Assembly (NCBI GenBank): GCA_016219235.1
Contig: JACRBO010000337.1
Coordinates: 1 to 8,026, forward strand
Length of the DNA stretch: 8,026 nucleotides
Reading direction: 5' to 3'
From: Chloroflexota bacterium
Lineage (GTDB): Bacteria; Chloroflexota; Anaerolineae; Fen-1058
The stretch's first letter is position 1. The number at the start of each line of letters is the position of its first letter. The position numbers and the translations under genes are program-made. Of the stretch, positions 5,095 through 8,026 are shown piece by piece. Below the pieces are notes generated by a model, which was given only the letters and a program-made list of their open reading frames with translations, was not told where the DNA came from and did no database searches.

Positions 5095-5132
5095 AAAAAG
5101 CAACTGCGGTTATCCCGAAGGACAACCGCAGT
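5095..5132 (-). terminator. Rho-independent terminator or attenuator with UUCG tetraloop
   Basis: On the minus strand, arms 5124-5132 and 5103-5111 pair over 9 bp. They continue through one G.U pair (5123 with 5112) into 3 more bp (5120-5122 with 5113-5115), closed by a C(UUCG)G loop (5116-5119). This gives 13 continuous pairs. A U5 run follows at 5099-5095. The plus strand would have an A/C mismatch instead of the G.U pair, which supports minus-strand function. The U-run directly touches the GGGAGG ribosome site of the SemiSWEET gene, so any transcript of that gene must read through it. Confidence 0.75.
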
Positions 5133-5148
5133 GTACGTTCGATCGCTA

Positions 5149-5190
5149 TTCACTTAACAGCCCGATTGGTGCTCAATCCCTGCTCAATTT
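5149..5190 (-). promoter_or_regulatory. Direct-repeat element, copy B (TGAGCA x2, 11-bp period)
   Basis: On the minus strand ATTGAGCA occurs at 5181-5188 and again at 5170-5177, eight identical bases 11 bp apart. It overlaps the stop codon of the ATPase gene by two bases and lies 66 bases before the start of the SemiSWEET gene, with the terminator-like hairpin in between. It matches copy A (4747-4788) at 29 of 42 ungapped positions. It is probably a promoter or operator region for the downstream genes; no convincing -10 box is visible. Confidence 0.62.
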
Positions 5191-7288
5191 ACGCGCCGAT
5201 CTCCTGCTGCCACAACCTCTCGGTCAGGCGCAGAATGCCGGACTTCAAGTGGCGGCGATAGGTGCTGAACGGCACGTCGAGCAGTTCAGCGGCCTGCTCC
5301 TGCGTCGGCGCGGGCTTGAAGTAGGTGTGATACAGCGCGCGATAGAGCTTGGCGTCGCGCGGCGCTGCTTGCAATGTCTCAGCCGCAGCGATGATCAGCG
5401 ACTGCAAACTGGCGATCCGCCGTTTTTGATCGGCCCCGGCCCCGGCCCGATCGATCACCACGCGCGATCGGAGTAAAGGATTGTCTGCCATCAGATCGGG
5501 CTGCGCCAGGTCGCGCAGTGCATCGTGCACGGCGGCGGCGAATTCGGTTTCACTCAACACGATCACGGCTTCAGTAGACGGCGCCGGTGTCGCACCGGGC
5601 GCGGCCACTTCGCGCTCGGCCAGCACCCCCAGCCAGATCGCCGGAGGCTCGGCTCGCCAATCGTGACCGTAGACGCCGTAGGTTTTGTCGCCCACGGTAT
5701 AGTCGGCTTCAGTCAAGTGCTGGATGTTGGCGTAGCCCAGCATCGGCGACCAGAAGTCGGCGTCGGCGACGGGGAAGAAGGTGAAGGCCAGGCCGGGTGT
5801 GGTCAAGTAATGGCGCACGATATTCACGAAGATCAGGCTTTGCGTGGAGGACACGGCCTGATACATGTCAACATCCATCCAGAAACGAAACAGCGTCGCC
5901 GTCTCACCCGCGCGCAGCGGCTTACGCTGCAGAATCGACCAGGCTTTCTGCGCCGCCGGATCGACGGCGAGATCGGCGGGCGCAGCCTGATTCAATTTGA
6001 TCAGCGTGAAGAAGCCGGTCGGCCGCCCGTCTGGATCGCGGATGAGCTGTATGCTATCGGGCTGACGCGCGAACCAGTGCGCGGCAATAGCCGCCGAGGC
6101 CGTTCCTTCATGCTGCTCGACTACTTTGATCAACATCGCGATTTCGGCCGCGCGCACCGGCTCGGTGCTGACGCTGCCGCTGGCTTGCCACTCCAGGAAT
6201 GGCCGCACCACCGGGTTCTCCCGATGCAAGAAGATCAGATCAAACAACAGCCGCTGCTGGATCAAGCCGCTGGCCTGCGAAATGCGGCTATGATAGTAGT
6301 TGCGGGCGCGCTTGTGGAGTTCGGCGTACCAATCGGGGTTGCGCCAGTGCATGTCGGTCAGCAGGGCCTCACGGGCCAGATCGTGCGGGAACACGCCATC
6401 GGCGCGCGCGTCAATAAACGACAGGCCGCGCAACCAATCAAACAGATCGTGTGCGCCGTCCGGCGTGCCGCCCATCATCAACAGCTCGGTCAACAGCGCT
6501 TCGGTCATCACCCGCACCAGCGCGCACGCTTCCAACGCGGCGCGATGCGCCGGGCCGGGCACCTTCTGCACAAAGCGCTCCAGCAGCGTCTTGATGATGT
6601 CGGGCCGATCTTGCGGCTGAAATTCGCGCAGCGGCTCCGGCCGTTGGGCAAAGACATCGGCCACGAGCGATAGCGCCAACGGGAAGCCGTGCGTGAAACT
6701 CAGTACGGCCTGGTGCTGATCGTCGGGGATGTTGCGGCGCGCCAAAAACGTGCGGCTTTCAGCCGGGGTAAGGTTGCGCAGCGGCACGATCCGTACCAGG
6801 GCGCTCCAGCCGGGATCGGTCTGCCAGGCCGTGGCGGGCGATTCGCGGCCGGCCAGCACAACGAGCGTATTTTCAGGCAATTCCGGCAAGAATGAATCAC
6901 GCAGCCAGCTATCCAGCGAACCGAACACTTCGTAGGTATCGATCAGGAGAGCGTGGCGCTGCGGGCGCGCGGCCAACGCGGCCAGCGGGGCTTCATCGCC
7001 GGGTAAGTTGAGGGCGAGGCGCAACGCGCCGGTAAAGGTCTCTGGCGTTGGATCGATGTCACGCGCATCGAGCATGACGGGGATCACGTTCGATGCCTGG
7101 CACTGGGTGGCAAATTCATTGAGCAGCGCGCTCTTGCCTACGCCGCCCGGGCCAAAGATGTGCAGCACGTAGAACGGCACGCTTCGCGCGTCGGCGCTAA
7201 GCGCCGATTGAAAAAGCGCCAACTCGCTGGCTCGGCCCACAAACAGCCGGCGGCGCGCGGCGCTCAATCGATCACCCAATTTTGGCAT
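5189..7288 (-). CDS. STAND-type ATPase regulator with GNAT-like domain and C-terminal HTH
   Basis: A 699-residue protein. Residues 1-40 are basic and hold RRLFVGRASEL, a usual lead-in to AAA/STAND modules. Walker A is GPGGVGKS (46-53), a Walker B-like strand is LLIDTYE (114-120), LVVLAGRES (142-150) is a sensor strand, and GFPLAL (201-206) is the STAND GxP motif. A winged-helix-like part follows (about 283-313). Residues about 378-545 resemble a GNAT acetyltransferase fold (IQLIRDPDGRPTGFFTLIK, then YGVYGHDWR) but lack a clear acetyl-CoA loop, so it may only sense a ligand. After an Ala/Pro linker (561-573), the tail (662-690) has a helix-turn-helix, TQEQAAELLDVPFSTYRRHLKSG. The expected role is ligand- and ATP-controlled transcription regulation. 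The start at 7288 is chosen from GGAGG (7295-7299) six bases upstream. The gene heads the minus-strand cluster and is divergent from the gene at 7471. Confidence 0.85.
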   Translation of the reverse strand: MPKLGDRLSAARRRLFVGRASELALFQSALSADARSVPFYVLHIFGPGGVGKSALLNEFATQCQASNVIPVMLDARDIDPTPETFTGALRLALNLPGDEAPLAALAARPQRHALLIDTYEVFGSLDSWLRDSFLPELPENTLVVLAGRESPATAWQTDPGWSALVRIVPLRNLTPAESRTFLARRNIPDDQHQAVLSFTHGFPLALSLVADVFAQRPEPLREFQPQDRPDIIKTLLERFVQKVPGPAHRAALEACALVRVMTEALLTELLMMGGTPDGAHDLFDWLRGLSFIDARADGVFPHDLAREALLTDMHWRNPDWYAELHKRARNYYHSRISQASGLIQQRLLFDLIFLHRENPVVRPFLEWQASGSVSTEPVRAAEIAMLIKVVEQHEGTASAAIAAHWFARQPDSIQLIRDPDGRPTGFFTLIKLNQAAPADLAVDPAAQKAWSILQRKPLRAGETATLFRFWMDVDMYQAVSSTQSLIFVNIVRHYLTTPGLAFTFFPVADADFWSPMLGYANIQHLTEADYTVGDKTYGVYGHDWRAEPPAIWLGVLAEREVAAPGATPAPSTEAVIVLSETEFAAAVHDALRDLAQPDLMADNPLLRSRVVIDRAGAGADQKRRIASLQSLIIAAAETLQAAPRDAKLYRALYHTYFKPAPTQEQAAELLDVPFSTYRRHLKSGILRLTERLWQQEIGA

Positions 7289-7322
7289 AGGCCACCTCCC
7301 CCGATAGCGGCGTATGCGCTTG

Positions 7323-7349
7323 ATTGTACTCCAGAGTAGCAGCAAACAA
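7323..7349 (-). promoter_or_regulatory. Possible promoter of the ATPase gene with overlapping palindrome
   Basis: On the minus strand, TACAAT (7323-7328) resembles a -10 box. TTGTTT (7344-7349) is a weak -35 at a short 15-bp spacing (CTTGTT gives 16). The start codon would lie about 30 bases downstream of the transcript start. A perfect palindrome, TACTC-CA-GAGTA (7327-7338), overlaps the spacer and could be an operator. Confidence 0.35.
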
Positions 7350-7425
7350 GGTAAGAAGTTGGTTACATGCGGCCAAAAACGCCCCGCCCGCAGCCGCGGC
7401 TCTACTTTTTTTGCCGCAATCGGAT

Positions 7426-7446
7426 TATACTTGGATCACTTGATCC
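7426..7446 (+). promoter_or_regulatory. Possible -10 box and palindromic operator ahead of the plus-strand gene
   Basis: TATACT (7426-7431) fits a -10 box 39 bases before the ATG at 7471, but no good -35 sits 16-18 bp upstream. Immediately downstream is the perfect inverted repeat GGATC-ACTT-GATCC (7433-7446), placed where a repressor could block the transcript start. Confidence 0.35.
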
Positions 7447-7470
7447 TAAACTCTCAGCAGGAGACCCGAC

Positions 7471-8026
7471 ATGGATGTCCGTTTAGCGCCAACGCATATC
7501 TACACGTTAAACCCCACCCTCGATTTTGAAGCGGCCGAACAACAGGCGATCGACAAGCGCATCTCGACCGTCTCGGGCGGGCTGGGCGGGTTGTTCTCGC
7601 GCCCCAAACCGGAAGAGGTCGATCTGGTCTACAAAGAGATCCGCTATGAGTCATTCTGGCACGCGGTTTGCAACGTGCGCTATGTGTTCGAGCGCAACAA
7701 GGACTTCACGGTGCCGGTGACCGGCGTCGAAGTGCGCAAAGTGACGATTCTGGGCCAGGAGTTTGAGATTGCCGCGCAGCAGGCACAGCCCGCGCAAAGC
7801 GGCGGTTTTCTGTCGCAGCTGGGCCAGCAGATTGGCCTGAGCAACACGGTGCGCACGTTCACGCTGGCCGGCGTTGAGCACTGCATCGACGAGAATCGCC
7901 AGGTGCAGTATCTGGATGCCGTCAACGGCCAGCCACTGCCGGTGGGTGCGGACTACGTGCAGAAAGACAAAACCGAAGTGACCGACCTCTCGCCGCTGTC
8001 GACGGGCGATGTGCTGGTGGTCGTGC
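7471..8026 (+). CDS. Unrecognised protein, N-terminal part (runs off the window)
   Basis: An open frame of 185 codons with no stop before the right edge. AGGAG (7459-7463) lies seven bases before the ATG. The sequence starts MDVRLAPTHIYTLNPTLDFE, has a glycine-rich turn (SGGLGGLFSRPK), then a conserved-looking block PEEVDLVYKEIRYESFWHAVCNVRYVFE (47-74) and alternating Val-rich stretches that read like beta strands (FTVPVTGVEVRKVTILGQEFEI). No signal peptide or membrane segment appears in this part. I do not recognise the family and see no catalytic motif. Codon pattern and ribosome site make it a real gene. It is divergent from the ATPase gene, with 182 bases between the two start codons, so the two may share control. 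Confidence 0.8.
   Translation, partial: MDVRLAPTHIYTLNPTLDFEAAEQQAIDKRISTVSGGLGGLFSRPKPEEVDLVYKEIRYESFWHAVCNVRYVFERNKDFTVPVTGVEVRKVTILGQEFEIAAQQAQPAQSGGFLSQLGQQIGLSNTVRTFTLAGVEHCIDENRQVQYLDAVNGQPLPVGADYVQKDKTEVTDLSPLSTGDVLVVV

Noticed and set aside
4934..5476. Plus-strand open frame (180 codons) across the SemiSWEET start and the ATPase end
   Set aside because: It crosses the terminator hairpin and two real genes on the other strand, and the peptide has no domain pattern.
5525..6673. Long plus-strand open frame (382 codons) opposite the ATPase gene
   Set aside because: It is antisense to a gene with clear Walker A and helix-turn-helix motifs. Its peptide is His/Arg/Gly-rich with no family pattern, as expected for a shadow in GC-rich DNA.
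7392..7412. Palindrome AGCCGCGGCT followed by a run of seven T, plus-strand terminator
   Set aside because: The stem is only about three pairs once a loop is allowed, and no plus-strand gene lies upstream to be terminated.
1..8026. CRISPR arrays, tRNA or rRNA genes, transposase genes
   Set aside because: No regularly spaced repeat array, cloverleaf-like stretch, rRNA signature or transposase-like reading frame was seen on either strand.

Overview
The window is accessory DNA from a fairly GC-rich bacterium (roughly 58-60% GC by eye). A filamentous or soil-type Chloroflexota-like host is my best guess. Three things suggest it: a large STAND-type ATPase regulator beside a run of SnoaL-like 'ester cyclase' genes, clean AAGGAG-type ribosome sites, and an intergenic palindrome carrying the CATCCTGAGCGGAGCG...CAGTCGAAGGA-type core known as a dispersed repeat in such genomes. 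This assignment is an inference; no rRNA, tRNA or phylogenetic marker gene is present.

Layout. Nearly everything lies on the minus strand and reads from right to left. A 699-residue ATPase with a C-terminal helix-turn-helix (5189-7288) comes first. Next are a small SemiSWEET/PQ-loop-like membrane protein (4789-5082), two co-linear SnoaL-like ester cyclase paralogues (4266-4688 and 3735-4157), a third NTF2-fold protein (3154-3588), a cupin (2609-3055), a fourth NTF2-fold protein (2186-2572) and a GYD-domain protein (1845-2138). After a gap holding a dispersed palindromic repeat come a shortened SRPBCC protein (1278-1619), a fifth NTF2-fold protein (848-1255), a doubtful 67-codon ORF (634-837) and a membrane-tailed SRPBCC protein (19-630). 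The next gene may begin at base 17. Divergent from the ATPase, a plus-strand gene of unknown function starts at 7471 and runs off the right end.

How it may work together. Nine small soluble proteins of only four fold classes (NTF2-like x5, SRPBCC x2, cupin, GYD) sit behind one ATPase regulator. All but the GYD protein come from folds that typically form a small hydrophobic pocket; none has a recognisable partner that fixes its substrate. The ATPase has a Walker A motif, a STAND-type GFPLAL motif, a probable GNAT-like domain and a DNA-binding tail, so it is the natural candidate controller.

Most notable non-coding signals. (1) A 42-nt element, 29/42 identical between its two copies, carries TGAGCA twice at an 11-bp period. 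It lies just after a stop codon and 58-66 nt ahead of the start codons of the SemiSWEET gene and the first ester cyclase gene. (2) A 13-bp minus-strand hairpin with a UUCG tetraloop and a U5 run abuts the Shine-Dalgarno site of the SemiSWEET gene, which makes it a terminator or attenuator. (3) A second leader hairpin overlaps the ribosome site of the first ester cyclase gene. Together these suggest shared regulation of the head of the cluster, possibly by the ATPase. That link is untested.
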